From Rossellomorea sp. y25 (GTDB lineage Bacteria; Bacillota; Bacilli; Bacillales; Bacillaceae_B), in NCBI RefSeq assembly GCF_038049935.1, contig NZ_CP145886.1, positions 1,116,001-1,180,000 on the forward strand: a stretch of DNA of 64,000 nucleotides, written 5' to 3'. This document shows, one piece after another, positions 1 through 8,229 of the stretch (position 1 is its first letter; every line of letters begins with the position of its first letter). The translations under genes and the position numbers were made by a program. The notes under the pieces are model-generated. The model saw only the letters and a program-made list of their open reading frames with translations. It made no database searches and had not been told where the DNA came from.

Positions 1-1
1 A

Positions 2-1282
2 CAGGGTGGAAAATCGATTCTTTTCCTATTAGAAGCCAACCCGGGACCAGGTCTTGGAATTCTACTGGCGTTCATGTTCTTTGGAAAAGGAACAGCAAAG
101 CAATCTGCATCTGGAGCAGGAATCATTCACTTTTTCGGTGGGATTCATGAAATTTACTTCCCGTACGTATTAATGAAGCCGATGCTGTTTGTTTCCGTCA
201 TCCTTGGTGGAATGAGTGGAGTGTTCACCCTTGTTTTATTAGGTGGAGGATTGGTATCACCGGCATCACCAGGTAGTATCCTTGCGATTACCGCGGTTAC
301 CCCTCCAGAAGGAATGGCGTATCTGGCAAACTTTGCAGCCGTCTTTGTGGCAGCAGCCGTTTCCTTCATCGTGTCTGCCATCGTGTTGAAATCAAGCAAA
401 ACGACAGATGAAGACATCGAAGGCGCAACGAAGAAAATGCAGGAAATGAAGGGCAAGAAAAGTTCTGTAGCCGGACAAGTAAGCCAAGGAACAATGCCTG
501 AAGAAGTAAACAAAATCGTCTTTGCCTGTGATGCAGGGATGGGCTCTAGTGCTATGGGGGCTTCACTCCTCCGTAAGAAAGTGAAGGCGGCAAAACTCGA
601 CGTCAGCGTAACGAATACATCCATCAGTAACCTTCCATCTGACGCTCAAGTGGTCATCACACAGGAAGAACTGACGCCGCGGGCGAAAAATAAGCTTCCG
701 AATGCTTATCACATTTCCGTGGATAATTTCCTATCCAGTCCGGAGTACGACAAGCTGATTGCGAGTCTTCAGGACGGAATCACGGGTGAGCAGGCAGAGG
801 TTGTGGAGGATGCAGAGGAAGAAACGGTGAACGCTGAACCGAATGCTGATCATGATGATGATCTACTGCTTGAAGAGAACATCTTCATGAATCAGTCTTT
901 TGCCACAAAAGAAGAGGCGATCCGGTTCGCAGGAGAAGCTCTGGTCAAAGCAGGATACGTGGAAGACAGCTATGTAGATGCTATGATTGACAGAGAAGGA
1001 ATCACATCTACTTATATGGGTAATAATGTAGCCATTCCACACGGTACGGAAGACGCGAAGAAAGCCGTCATCAAGTCCGGATTCACGGTCGTTCAAGTTC
1101 CGGACGGCGTGGACTTCAACGGTGAGAAGGCGAAGATGATCTTCGGTATCGCCGGCAAGGACGGCACACATCTGGAAATCCTTTCAGGGATCGCCGTTGT
1201 CTGCTCCGAGCAGGAAAACGTCGACAGAATGGTTCTGGCCAAGTCAGCCAAAGAACTGAAGGACATCATTAATAGCAACTAG
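2..1282 (+). CDS. mtlA: PTS mannitol transporter subunit IICBA (5' end outside window)
   Basis: Membrane permease and phosphotransferase that imports D-mannitol as mannitol-1-phosphate. The reading frame is open from base 2, so the start and most of IIC lie to the left. The visible part holds the end of IIC (GPGLGILLA-type helix and further membrane segments to about base 400), then IIB with the phosphocysteine in FACDAGMGSS (Cys codon 527-529), an acidic linker (about 790-880), and IIA with the phosphohistidine in AIPHGT (His codon 1040-1042). Having IIA fused differs from B. subtilis and Geobacillus, where IIA is a separate mtlF gene, and resembles the enterobacterial IICBA layout. mtlR and mtlD follow on the same strand. 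Confident call; incomplete only because of the window edge. Confidence 0.96.
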   Translation, partial: QGGKSILFLLEANPGPGLGILLAFMFFGKGTAKQSASGAGIIHFFGGIHEIYFPYVLMKPMLFVSVILGGMSGVFTLVLLGGGLVSPASPGSILAITAVTPPEGMAYLANFAAVFVAAAVSFIVSAIVLKSSKTTDEDIEGATKKMQEMKGKKSSVAGQVSQGTMPEEVNKIVFACDAGMGSSAMGASLLRKKVKAAKLDVSVTNTSISNLPSDAQVVITQEELTPRAKNKLPNAYHISVDNFLSSPEYDKLIASLQDGITGEQAEVVEDAEEETVNAEPNADHDDDLLLEENIFMNQSFATKEEAIRFAGEALVKAGYVEDSYVDAMIDREGITSTYMGNNVAIPHGTEDAKKAVIKSGFTVVQVPDGVDFNGEKAKMIFGIAGKDGTHLEILSGIAVVCSEQENVDRMVLAKSAKELKDIINSN

Positions 1283-1292
1283 AACAATCATT

Positions 1293-1325
1293 CAGAAAGG
1301 TAGGATCCCTGCCTTTCTGTTCTCA
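1293..1325 (+). terminator. mtlA-mtlR intercistronic hairpin
   Basis: A strong inverted repeat (CAGAAAGG...CCTTTCTG) lies just after the mtlA stop and is followed by a poor T stretch (TTCTCATTTG). It probably attenuates or protects the upstream message rather than stopping all transcription into mtlR. Confidence 0.55.
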
Positions 1326-1367
1326 TTTGTATTGATAAAAGCTAATTCAGGGAAAAGAGTGGAAAGA

Positions 1368-3437
1368 ATGTTTATTACATCAAGGGAAAAATCCATCATT
1401 GAATTGATCGTAAAAACATCGGGAAAACATACCGTGTACTCTCTTTCTGCATTCTTGAATGTGAGCGGGAGAACCGTTCAGCGCAACCTGAAATCCATCG
1501 AAAGCATTTTAAAACAGTATCATTTAGAACTGAAGCGGACGGGCAATGAAGGACTGTTCATCGACGGGAAGAATGAACACATCTATCGCTTGATCCAGAA
1601 TCTTGCGGAAGTGAATCCGACCGATGAAACACCTGAAGAGCGAAAACTGGGTTTATTGATCATCCTTCTCCATGAAGGATCTTCCTTCAAAAAACAGGTC
1701 CTTGCACAGCAGTTGGGGATCAGCGTCACGACTCTCACTTCTTATCTCGATGAAATCGCAGATTGGCTGCAAAAATACGGCATCACCCTGACAAGGAAAC
1801 GAGGGGTGGGGGTGGAGCTTACCGCAGATGAAGCCGACAAACGTCATGCACTGGCAAGCTTCTTCCTCGTCTATTTTTATGAAGTCATCATCGAGACCCT
1901 GTATGGGATGCAAAAGGGGAATCACCTAGATGAGCCGGTGCTGGGGTATTTCAAACCGGACTATTTACTCGCTGTCGACCGGGTGGTGAACCAACACTTG
2001 GCAGAGGGGCAAATCACCTTGACGGACAGTGATTATATCGGTCTTGTTGTGTATACCTCCCTGACGATACAACGAACCGAAAAGGGCTTCGAATTACAGA
2101 AATATGAGCAAGCGGAGGATCATGATTCTACTGAAAATCAGCTGATGGACATGATTTACAGGGAACTGAAAGATAAGCTTTCCATACCCATGACCAATCG
2201 GGATGTCCAATTTTTGACCGTTATTTTAAAAGGATCCAAAGTTCAGGATCCCGACGTTGTTTACTATGACAGTATCCTCCTTGGCCATCTCATCAAGAAT
2301 GTCATCAAGGATGTATCGGAAGACCTCCATGTGGATCTGTCCGATGACTTTTCCCTTTTCCAGGGCCTGCTTGCCCATATGGGACCGTCCATCTTCCGCC
2401 TGCAGCAGGAGCTGGATCTTTTCAATCCATTGACGGATGAAATCAAGAAGAAATATCCCGTGTTATTTTTAGCAGTGAAAAAGAGTCTTGAAACGGAATT
2501 CAAGGATATTTCTTTTCCCGATGATGAGGTCGCCTTCATCGTCCTTCATTTCGGATCGGCCATGCTGATGAATGAAGAGAAGGTGAACATCCAAGCGGTG
2601 GTCGTCTGTCCGACAGGGATCGGGACGTCCAAGATGCTCGCCAGCCGCATCCAGCGGGAACTGACGATGATCAACAAGGTGGAAATCCTGTCGATCAAGG
2701 ATTTTCAGAGTGCAAACCTTGATGACTACGATATTGTCATTTCCACGGTCAGGCTCCCCTTTACGGAAGTGGAGTATATTCTGGTAAGCCCGTTATTGAG
2801 CGAGAAGGACATCGGATTCATCCAAAGCTATCTGCAGAATAATGTTGAAAAGCTGACGAGGAAGAAATACTTGAAGCCAGCGCCGCGATCGGTTGAGAAA
2901 ACCGAGGTCAGGATGCTCCTTCAGGAAATCAAGGATGTCCACTCCAGCATGGAAGCCATCCTCACCAATTTCCGGGTGTACCGGAAGCAGTCGACGGGAA
3001 GTCACTTCAGGATCCTGAATGAAATGGTGGAACAAGCGGAACAGGACGAACTTCTTCAACACACGCATGTGGTCATGCATCAGCTGATCGAAAGGGAGAA
3101 AAAAGGCGGACTCGGGATTCCGAAGACGAATATGGGCCTCTTCCATTGCCGTGACCACAACGTGAAGAAGCTGATCTTCCAGGTGGCCCATCTGGATGAA
3201 CCTTGTAAGATCAAAGGGATGGACGGTGGGGAAATGGAGATGAAAAGCCTTCTCCTCATGCTTGCCCCTGAAGAATTGAGCAGGAGGGAACAGGAAATTC
3301 TCAGCCTGATCTCTACAAGCTTAATCGAAGATCACCGGTCGATGATGATCTATTCGTCCACGAACGAAGCGGTCATTTTAAAGAAATTAGAAGAAATCTT
3401 TTTGGACTACTTACAAACTAATTTGATAAAGGAATGA
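1368..3437 (+). CDS. mtlR: Mannitol operon transcriptional activator MtlR (PRD/PTS regulator)
   Basis: About 689-residue activator of mannitol genes. The N-terminus carries DeoR/HTH_11 and Mga-like helix-turn-helices (SGRTVQRNLKSIE; later TTLTSYLDEI), then two PTS regulation domains with conserved His residues, a IIB-gat-like domain (VVVCPTGIGTSKM, Cys in the P-loop) and a C-terminal IIA-like domain (FHCRDHNV). The family is controlled by HPr and EII phosphorylation of PRD, IIB and IIA residues. The frame extends upstream to a TTG at 1332, but the ATG at 1368 gives the usual MtlR beginning (MFITSREKSIIEL) and follows a GA-rich ribosome site. It sits between mtlA and mtlD; its stop overlaps the start region of mtlD, which suggests co-transcription. 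Confidence 0.93.
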   Translation: MFITSREKSIIELIVKTSGKHTVYSLSAFLNVSGRTVQRNLKSIESILKQYHLELKRTGNEGLFIDGKNEHIYRLIQNLAEVNPTDETPEERKLGLLIILLHEGSSFKKQVLAQQLGISVTTLTSYLDEIADWLQKYGITLTRKRGVGVELTADEADKRHALASFFLVYFYEVIIETLYGMQKGNHLDEPVLGYFKPDYLLAVDRVVNQHLAEGQITLTDSDYIGLVVYTSLTIQRTEKGFELQKYEQAEDHDSTENQLMDMIYRELKDKLSIPMTNRDVQFLTVILKGSKVQDPDVVYYDSILLGHLIKNVIKDVSEDLHVDLSDDFSLFQGLLAHMGPSIFRLQQELDLFNPLTDEIKKKYPVLFLAVKKSLETEFKDISFPDDEVAFIVLHFGSAMLMNEEKVNIQAVVVCPTGIGTSKMLASRIQRELTMINKVEILSIKDFQSANLDDYDIVISTVRLPFTEVEYILVSPLLSEKDIGFIQSYLQNNVEKLTRKKYLKPAPRSVEKTEVRMLLQEIKDVHSSMEAILTNFRVYRKQSTGSHFRILNEMVEQAEQDELLQHTHVVMHQLIEREKKGGLGIPKTNMGLFHCRDHNVKKLIFQVAHLDEPCKIKGMDGGEMEMKSLLLMLAPEELSRREQEILSLISTSLIEDHRSMMIYSSTNEAVILKKLEEIFLDYLQTNLIKE

Positions 3438-3439
3438 TG

Positions 3440-4582
3440 ATGTTGAAACAAACGGTACATTTTGGAGCAGGAAACATAGGCAGAGGGTTTATCGGAGCAT
3501 TATTCACACAATCAGGTTACCACGTGACCTTCGTAGACATCGCCGAGCAGGTGATCAACAAGCTGAATGAAGAAGGACGCTACGAAGTGAAACTCGCCAC
3601 GGAAACGAAGGAAACCGAAACAATCGAGAATGTATCCGGACTGAACAACCTTCATCAAGAAGGGGAAGTCATTGAGACGATCGGACAATCCACCTATCTG
3701 ACGACGGCGATCGGACCGAATATCCTTCCACGGATCGCTCCCCTGATCGCCAAAGGGATCGAAAAACGCATCGCCTCATCAGATGAGCCGTTATACGTGA
3801 TTGCATGTGAAAATCAGATCGGTGCCACTGATATATTAAAGAATCATATTATAGAAAATCTTGATGAGAAAACGATTGCGATGCTTGAAGGAAAAGTCTA
3901 CTTCTTCAATTCAGCCGTCGACCGCATTGTACCGATTCAAGATCAGAGCTCACTAGATGTACTCGTTGAACCGTATTACGAATGGGTGGTTGAAACAAAA
4001 GAAACAATCCCGCCTGTTGAAGGCATGACGATTGTAGACGACCTTGCTCCATTCATCGAGCGTAAGCTGTTCACGGTGAATACAGGCCATGCGGTCATTG
4101 CGTACCTTGGTTACCTGCAAGGCAAGTCAACGATCGATCAGACATTGGCCGATGAAGCCATTGCCGAGCAGGTCAAGGAGACACTGAAAGAAACAGGTGC
4201 CTACCTTGTGAAGCAATACGGACTTAATGAAAACGAGCATCTTGCTTATATTGATAAGAACATCGTACGCTTCAAAAATGCTTACCTGAATGATGATGTC
4301 AGTCGTGTGGGACGGGCGCCGATCCGCAAGCTGGGTCCTGATGACCGCTTGATCCGACCGACGACAGAGGCTCAAAAAGCGGGGCTCTCTTATGCCTACC
4401 TTGCCAAAGCGATTGCTGCAGCGCTATTGTTTGACAATCCTGAGGATGAACAAGCGGTTGAAATCCAGGGCATGATCAAGGAACACGGACCTGCCCATGT
4501 ATTGAAAGAAGTGAGCGGACTGGATCCGGATAGCGAGATTGTGAAGGAAGTATTGGTTCAGTATGAAGGTTTGAAGGAATAA
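3440..4582 (+). CDS. mtlD: Mannitol-1-phosphate 5-dehydrogenase
   Basis: NAD-dependent cytosolic enzyme that oxidises mannitol-1-phosphate to fructose-6-phosphate, the step after PTS import. The N-terminal Rossmann motif HFGAGNIGRGFIG is diagnostic of MtlD, and the length (about 380 residues) is normal. Three consecutive in-frame ATGs (3434, 3437, 3440) overlap the mtlR stop; the third gives the best spacing from the AAAGGA ribosome site at about 3428-3433, so I chose it. Last gene of the mannitol cluster, followed by a terminator. Confidence 0.96.
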   Translation: MLKQTVHFGAGNIGRGFIGALFTQSGYHVTFVDIAEQVINKLNEEGRYEVKLATETKETETIENVSGLNNLHQEGEVIETIGQSTYLTTAIGPNILPRIAPLIAKGIEKRIASSDEPLYVIACENQIGATDILKNHIIENLDEKTIAMLEGKVYFFNSAVDRIVPIQDQSSLDVLVEPYYEWVVETKETIPPVEGMTIVDDLAPFIERKLFTVNTGHAVIAYLGYLQGKSTIDQTLADEAIAEQVKETLKETGAYLVKQYGLNENEHLAYIDKNIVRFKNAYLNDDVSRVGRAPIRKLGPDDRLIRPTTEAQKAGLSYAYLAKAIAAALLFDNPEDEQAVEIQGMIKEHGPAHVLKEVSGLDPDSEIVKEVLVQYEGLKE

Positions 4583-4591
4583 AATGGGATC

Positions 4592-4627
4592 GGCTGTCGA
4601 ACTTGATTCGGCAGTCCATTTTTTTGG
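4592..4627 (+). terminator. Rho-independent terminator of mtlD
   Basis: GGCTGTCGAA / TTCGGCAGTC stem (with G-U pairs) and a short loop, followed by a run of T. Confidence 0.85.
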
Positions 4628-4633
4628 AAGGAA

Positions 4634-4712
4634 GACGCAGAGGAATCGACGCATAAATTTTAAAAAGACGCATACTTTCGAAATTTGATGTATAAGAGGA
4701 AACCGGCGCATA
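4634..4712 (-). repeat. About 20-bp-periodic GACGCA/TGCGTC repeat array
   Basis: Copies or near copies of GACGCAT recur at about 4648, 4668, 4687 (GATGTAT) and 4705 (GGCGCAT), roughly 18-20 bp apart with AT-rich spacers; an out-of-phase GACGCA is at 4634. Read on the minus strand the unit is ATGCGTCTTTTT-like, matching the last units of the array at 7469-7590. It lies in the 417-bp gap between mtlD and the dioxygenase gene; the rest of that gap (4713-4999) shows nothing I recognise beyond AT-rich sequence. Confidence 0.5.
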
Positions 4713-4999
4713 AAACCCATCCGTGTCTTTTCTGTGACGTCCCCGCAACCGCGCCAATCCTACAATCCCCTTCATTCCCATCAGACCCCTAATTTTTCAT
4801 CAAAAAAAAGATAGAATTCCCCTCATCACGGGTGTAAAATATATAAAAATACACACGCAGGAGGAAACCGCCAGCCAAAATAAAGACTACAGTTATGCCT
4901 ATTGTTGCTATCGTTTTTTCTAGATTGGAAGAATCAAAGGGTGCTTCCACCAATATAAAAATTCAGAATGTTAAAAATACGATAAGAGGTTGATGAAAG

Positions 5000-5656
5000 T
5001 TGGCAATGGATAATACTGAAATAGCTGTAAAGGAACAAACGATTTTCCACCATACGGGGAATAAGATCAAGACGGACGACCGGGAGATTCAGATCATCGC
5101 GAAAATGGAAGAGCCGTTGATCGTCGTTCTTGGAAATGTGTTGAGCCATGAAGAATGTGATGAACTCATTCAGCTTTCCAAGGATCGGGTCGAGCGCTCG
5201 AAAATCGGTAACACACGCACAGTGGACGAGCTTAGAACGAGCAGTTCAGTGTTCCTAGAGGAGAATGAACACGACGTCGTGTCTTGTATCGAAAAACGGG
5301 TCTCTCAGATTATGAATATACCCGTGGAGCACGGGGAAGGTCTTCAAATCCTTAACTATAAACCGGGTCAGGAATACAAGGCTCACTTTGACTTCTTCTC
5401 GGCCTCATCAAGACCGGTGAAGAATCCGAGAATCAGCACCCTCGTGATGTACTTGAATGACGTAGAGGAAGGCGGGGAAACGTACTTCCCTAAATTGAAT
5501 TTCTCTGTTTCTCCGCAAAAGGGGATGGCGGTCTACTTCGAATATTTCTATGATAACCAGGAGCTGAACGACTTGACGCTTCATGGCGGCGCACCGGTTG
5601 TCATCGGGGATAAATGGGCTGCTACCCAGTGGATGAGAAGAAAGGTATTTAAATAA
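5000..5656 (+). CDS. 2OG-Fe(II) oxygenase, prolyl 4-hydroxylase-like
   Basis: 218-residue 2-oxoglutarate/Fe(II) dioxygenase that closely resembles the small Bacillus anthracis/cereus collagen-type prolyl 4-hydroxylase in length and sequence (from memory of that family). The double-stranded beta-helix carries the iron ligands H129-x-D131 (KAHFDFF) and H195 (TLHGGAP), with K205 positioned to bind the 2-oxoglutarate carboxylate. Likely substrate: proline in collagen-like or other proline-rich proteins, but no such target gene is nearby. The TTG at 5000 has AAGAGG about 9 bases upstream; the ATG at 5006 is an alternative start. Monocistronic by position. Confidence 0.88.
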   Translation: MAMDNTEIAVKEQTIFHHTGNKIKTDDREIQIIAKMEEPLIVVLGNVLSHEECDELIQLSKDRVERSKIGNTRTVDELRTSSSVFLEENEHDVVSCIEKRVSQIMNIPVEHGEGLQILNYKPGQEYKAHFDFFSASSRPVKNPRISTLVMYLNDVEEGGETYFPKLNFSVSPQKGMAVYFEYFYDNQELNDLTLHGGAPVVIGDKWAATQWMRRKVFK

Positions 5657-5660
5657 AGTG

Positions 5661-5697
5661 AAGGAGGAGCATCCAGGATGCCCCTCCTTTTTTTAGC
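5661..5697 (+). terminator. Terminator after the dioxygenase gene
   Basis: AGGAGGAGCATCC / GGATGCCCCTCCTTTTTTT hairpin with a T run between convergent genes. Its position suits the upstream plus-strand gene. Confidence 0.75.
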
Positions 5698-6676
5698 TGA
5701 CGGATTTAACGGCTTTGACCATTCCGGTATTCATTCTTTTCACGTTTATGGTGTGGATGATCATTCCCGTGATGATCAGGAGGATGCCGATCAGGGCTAT
5801 TCCTGATGGAAGTGGAACGGACAGGATCGCCGCTTCTCCTATGATGACAAACAGGATCTGTGTCGATTGGGTCGCTTCCACTGCGGCAAGTTTCCCGGGA
5901 GTGTGCCTTGCCTGATTCGTGGCGATGAAGAACAGGGACGTCGCAATCACACCTGAGCATATGGCGACAATAAAGGATTGTATCACTTGCTGCTCGCTTG
6001 GTGCCCCAACCTCGAAGAACGCATAGCATCCTAAGATCAGCCAGAAAGGAGTGCTTGCGATCGTCATCCCGAGCACACGTTGGAAGGTATCAAGCTTGCC
6101 ACCGCACACCTCCATCATTTTCCGGTTTCCAAGAGGATAAGCAAAGGCTGCGATGATCACAGGTAAGATCCCAACGGCCATTTCAGAAAAGGACAATCCA
6201 CTGGCATTTTCCTGTTGAATGAAGAGAACCCCAACTAAAATGATGGAGGATATGGCCAAAGCTCTTTTTTGAATGGTATGCCTGCGCCTGGCCGGCCCGG
6301 AAGTATAAAATAAAGGAGCGAGTAAGATGCCTGCGACGATGGTAAACTGCCACGTGCCCGCTACAAGCCAACCCGGTCCGTACGCAGCCGCATAGGTGAT
6401 AGGACCATAAAAGAGGACAAACCCGACAAAGCTCCACGTCAGCCATTCGAATGGTTTCTTCTTCATTTCAATCCAGACTTGATTTATATTCTTCCGTAAA
6501 CCTACAATAAGGAATAGGAAGGGTAGCATGAACAGGAATCGCAGGGATGAACTCCACATCCAGCTTCCACCAGCGAGCTCCATGGACCGGTTCAGAATAA
6601 AGGTAACGGCAAAGAACATAGATGAAATGACACCGAGAGCAAGCTCTTTGATGATGAACACTCCTTTCCAATACAT
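5693..6676 (-). CDS. DMT-superfamily multidrug/metabolite efflux transporter
   Basis: 327-residue, about ten-helix inner-membrane protein of the drug/metabolite transporter superfamily, closest to the 'multidrug resistance efflux transporter' (EmrE/PF13536-like) group. Hydrophobic segments are regularly spaced and the C-terminal half contains the internal EamA-like repeat (KLAAVEATQSTQILFVIIGE). The start is uncertain: the ATG at 6676 has no ribosome site upstream, while a good AAAGGAG lies inside the frame just after it and is followed only by GTG or ATC codons. Transcribed divergently from the XRE-cupin regulator across a roughly 70-bp AT-rich gap, so that regulator probably controls it. 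Substrate unknown. Confidence 0.85.
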   Translation of the reverse strand: MYWKGVFIIKELALGVISSMFFAVTFILNRSMELAGGSWMWSSSLRFLFMLPFLFLIVGLRKNINQVWIEMKKKPFEWLTWSFVGFVLFYGPITYAAAYGPGWLVAGTWQFTIVAGILLAPLFYTSGPARRRHTIQKRALAISSIILVGVLFIQQENASGLSFSEMAVGILPVIIAAFAYPLGNRKMMEVCGGKLDTFQRVLGMTIASTPFWLILGCYAFFEVGAPSEQQVIQSFIVAICSGVIATSLFFIATNQARHTPGKLAAVEATQSTQILFVIIGEAAILSVPLPSGIALIGILLIITGMIIHTINVKRMNTGMVKAVKSVS

Positions 6677-6744
6677 ATACTATAGTTTATTTTTTATATA
6701 TTATAATATACTTACATACGTTGTCTATAGAAAGAGGTAGGATT

Positions 6745-7335
6745 ATGAGTAATGACGGTTTGACTTGGCAGGACCCGGAAAAATTGGCTAGGCACGTCGG
6801 GATGACACTGAGACATATACGACATGAGCGTGGGCTAAACCTCCAGGAACTCGCAGCTATGACCGATGTCAGTACTTTGACTTTGGGCAAGATCGAAAGG
6901 GGAGAGGCGAATCCATCTTTGACGATCATATGGAAAATTGCGAACGGACTCGCGATCCCCATTTCGGCCCTTCTCGTGGAAAAACAAGAAGTCCAGATTT
7001 CCCGGAAAAATGAAGGGAGCAAAGTGATCAGTGCCAATGAGTCCTTGACCCTGGAACCGATGTTTACTTCCTCTGGCTACAGCTCATTGGAAACCCACAG
7101 GGCCTTCCTGAAACCGGACAGTGAGTACCGTGCGGATGCCCACCAGCCCGGGGTGATTGAATTTGTAACCGTTATGGAAGGAAAAGTACGTGTGAAGGTG
7201 CAGGATGAAGTATTCGAGCTCAGTCAGTATGACTCGATCAAATTCCATGGGGATAAAGGCCATAGTTACATGAATATGGAATCAATAGAAGCGGTCCTCC
7301 ACTTTGTGATGATCTATACGGGACGGGCGGATTGA
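6745..7335 (+). CDS. XRE-family transcriptional regulator with C-terminal cupin domain
   Basis: About 196 residues. An N-terminal HTH_3 (residues about 18-72; LQELAAMTDVSTLTLGKIERGEANPSL spans recognition elements) is joined to a C-terminal cupin_2 small-molecule sensor barrel. The frame opens at a TTG (6721), but the ATG at 6745 follows AGAGGTAGG at correct spacing. Head-to-head with the efflux transporter, it is a plausible local regulator whose cupin senses a substrate of that transporter (inference). Followed immediately by a terminator. Confidence 0.88.
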   Translation: MSNDGLTWQDPEKLARHVGMTLRHIRHERGLNLQELAAMTDVSTLTLGKIERGEANPSLTIIWKIANGLAIPISALLVEKQEVQISRKNEGSKVISANESLTLEPMFTSSGYSSLETHRAFLKPDSEYRADAHQPGVIEFVTVMEGKVRVKVQDEVFELSQYDSIKFHGDKGHSYMNMESIEAVLHFVMIYTGRAD

Positions 7336-7364
7336 AGCTTATCGAGACGGATAAGCTTTTTTTA
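7335..7364 (+). terminator. Terminator of the XRE-cupin regulator
   Basis: AAGCTTATC / GATAAGCTT stem with a six-base loop and T run, overlapping the stop codon. Confidence 0.9.
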
Positions 7365-7468
7365 GTGAAAAGCATTACGATGGAAGATAAAAAAGGATTT
7401 TTCAACCTTTCTTTGGCTTTTGGATCATTTTCATTCAATCTTGGTGGAGGATGACCCCATCCTACTTA

Positions 7469-7590
7469 ATTGCGTCGAAATCGTCCATGATTGCGTCATT
7501 TTCAAGGTGAATTGCGTCATGATCGAAGTAATTGCGTCGATTTCAAATTTATTGCGTCGTTTTTCATAGTTTATGCGTCTTTTTGAAATA
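7469..7590 (+). repeat. About 20-21-bp-periodic ATTGCGTC repeat array (6 units)
   Basis: ATTGCGTC recurs at 7469, 7490, 7511, 7531 and 7551, with a sixth variant TTATGCGTC at 7571. Spacing is 20-21 bp and the linkers are AT-rich, several carrying ATTTCAAA. It fills most of the 330-bp gap before the ECF sigma gene. The last unit (ATGCGTCTTTTTGAAA) is the same sequence type as the minus-strand array at 4634-4712. Confidence 0.75.
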
Positions 7591-7641
7591 AATGGTAACT
7601 ACCCTCAGTCTACATCGCATGACACCCCATAAAAAATTCCT

Positions 7642-7667
7642 TGAAACTTTTCCCGCCTCACCCGACT
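7642..7667 (+). promoter_or_regulatory. Candidate ECF-type autoregulated promoter
   Basis: TGAAAC with a following T tract (-35, 7642-7647), a 15-base spacer, then CGACT (-10, 7663-7667) just upstream of the ECF sigma gene. This fits the TGAAAC-N15/16-CGTC class used by many Bacillus ECF sigma factors, so the factor may transcribe its own operon. Confidence 0.6.
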
Positions 7668-7692
7668 CTAATGAATGACAGGAGGTTAATCA

Positions 7693-8229
7693 ATGGATGT
7701 GAAACTCGTAAAAAGAGCAATCAAAGGGAATGAACAGGCATTTGAAAGGCTGATCCACTCAGAAAGCGAGAAGCTGTACAGGACGGCATTTCTATATGTA
7801 AGAAATAAAGAGGATGCTCTCGACGTGGTGCAGGAAACGGTTTGTAAAGCATTCACCTCGATAGCCCGTTTGAAGAACCCAGAGTATTTCAGCACCTGGC
7901 TGATCAAGATCCTGATACATACGGCATACAGCATGTTGAAGAAACAAAACCGACTGGTCCTGACGGGGGATGAGTTTCTAGACAACACTCTCGTCTCAGA
8001 AGAAACGGATATAGAAGGGCGGATCGACTTGATTACGGCCATGGCGTCTTTGAATCAGCACTATCAAACCGTCATTATCTTATTCTACTTCCAGGGTCAG
8101 TCGATCAAGATGATATCCGATACGATGGGTACGCCTGAAGGGACGGTCAAGACGTATCTTCACCGGGCGAAGCTGGAATTGAGAATGCTGCTGGAAGGAG
8201 TGAATCAGTATGGACAAAAAATGGTTTGA
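7693..8229 (+). CDS. ECF RNA polymerase sigma factor
   Basis: 178-residue sigma-70 family protein with region 2 (LYVRNKEDALDVVQETVCKAF) and region 4 (QGQSIKMISDTMGTPEGTVKTYLHRAKLEL) and no regions 1 or 3, as expected for an ECF factor. It overlaps by 20 bp the gene for a single-pass membrane protein that probably acts as its anti-sigma factor. An ECF-like promoter lies upstream. A good ribosome site (AGGAGG) precedes the ATG. The stimulus is unknown; this arrangement is common in Bacillaceae for cell-envelope stress. Confidence 0.93.
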   Translation: MDVKLVKRAIKGNEQAFERLIHSESEKLYRTAFLYVRNKEDALDVVQETVCKAFTSIARLKNPEYFSTWLIKILIHTAYSMLKKQNRLVLTGDEFLDNTLVSEETDIEGRIDLITAMASLNQHYQTVIILFYFQGQSIKMISDTMGTPEGTVKTYLHRAKLELRMLLEGVNQYGQKMV

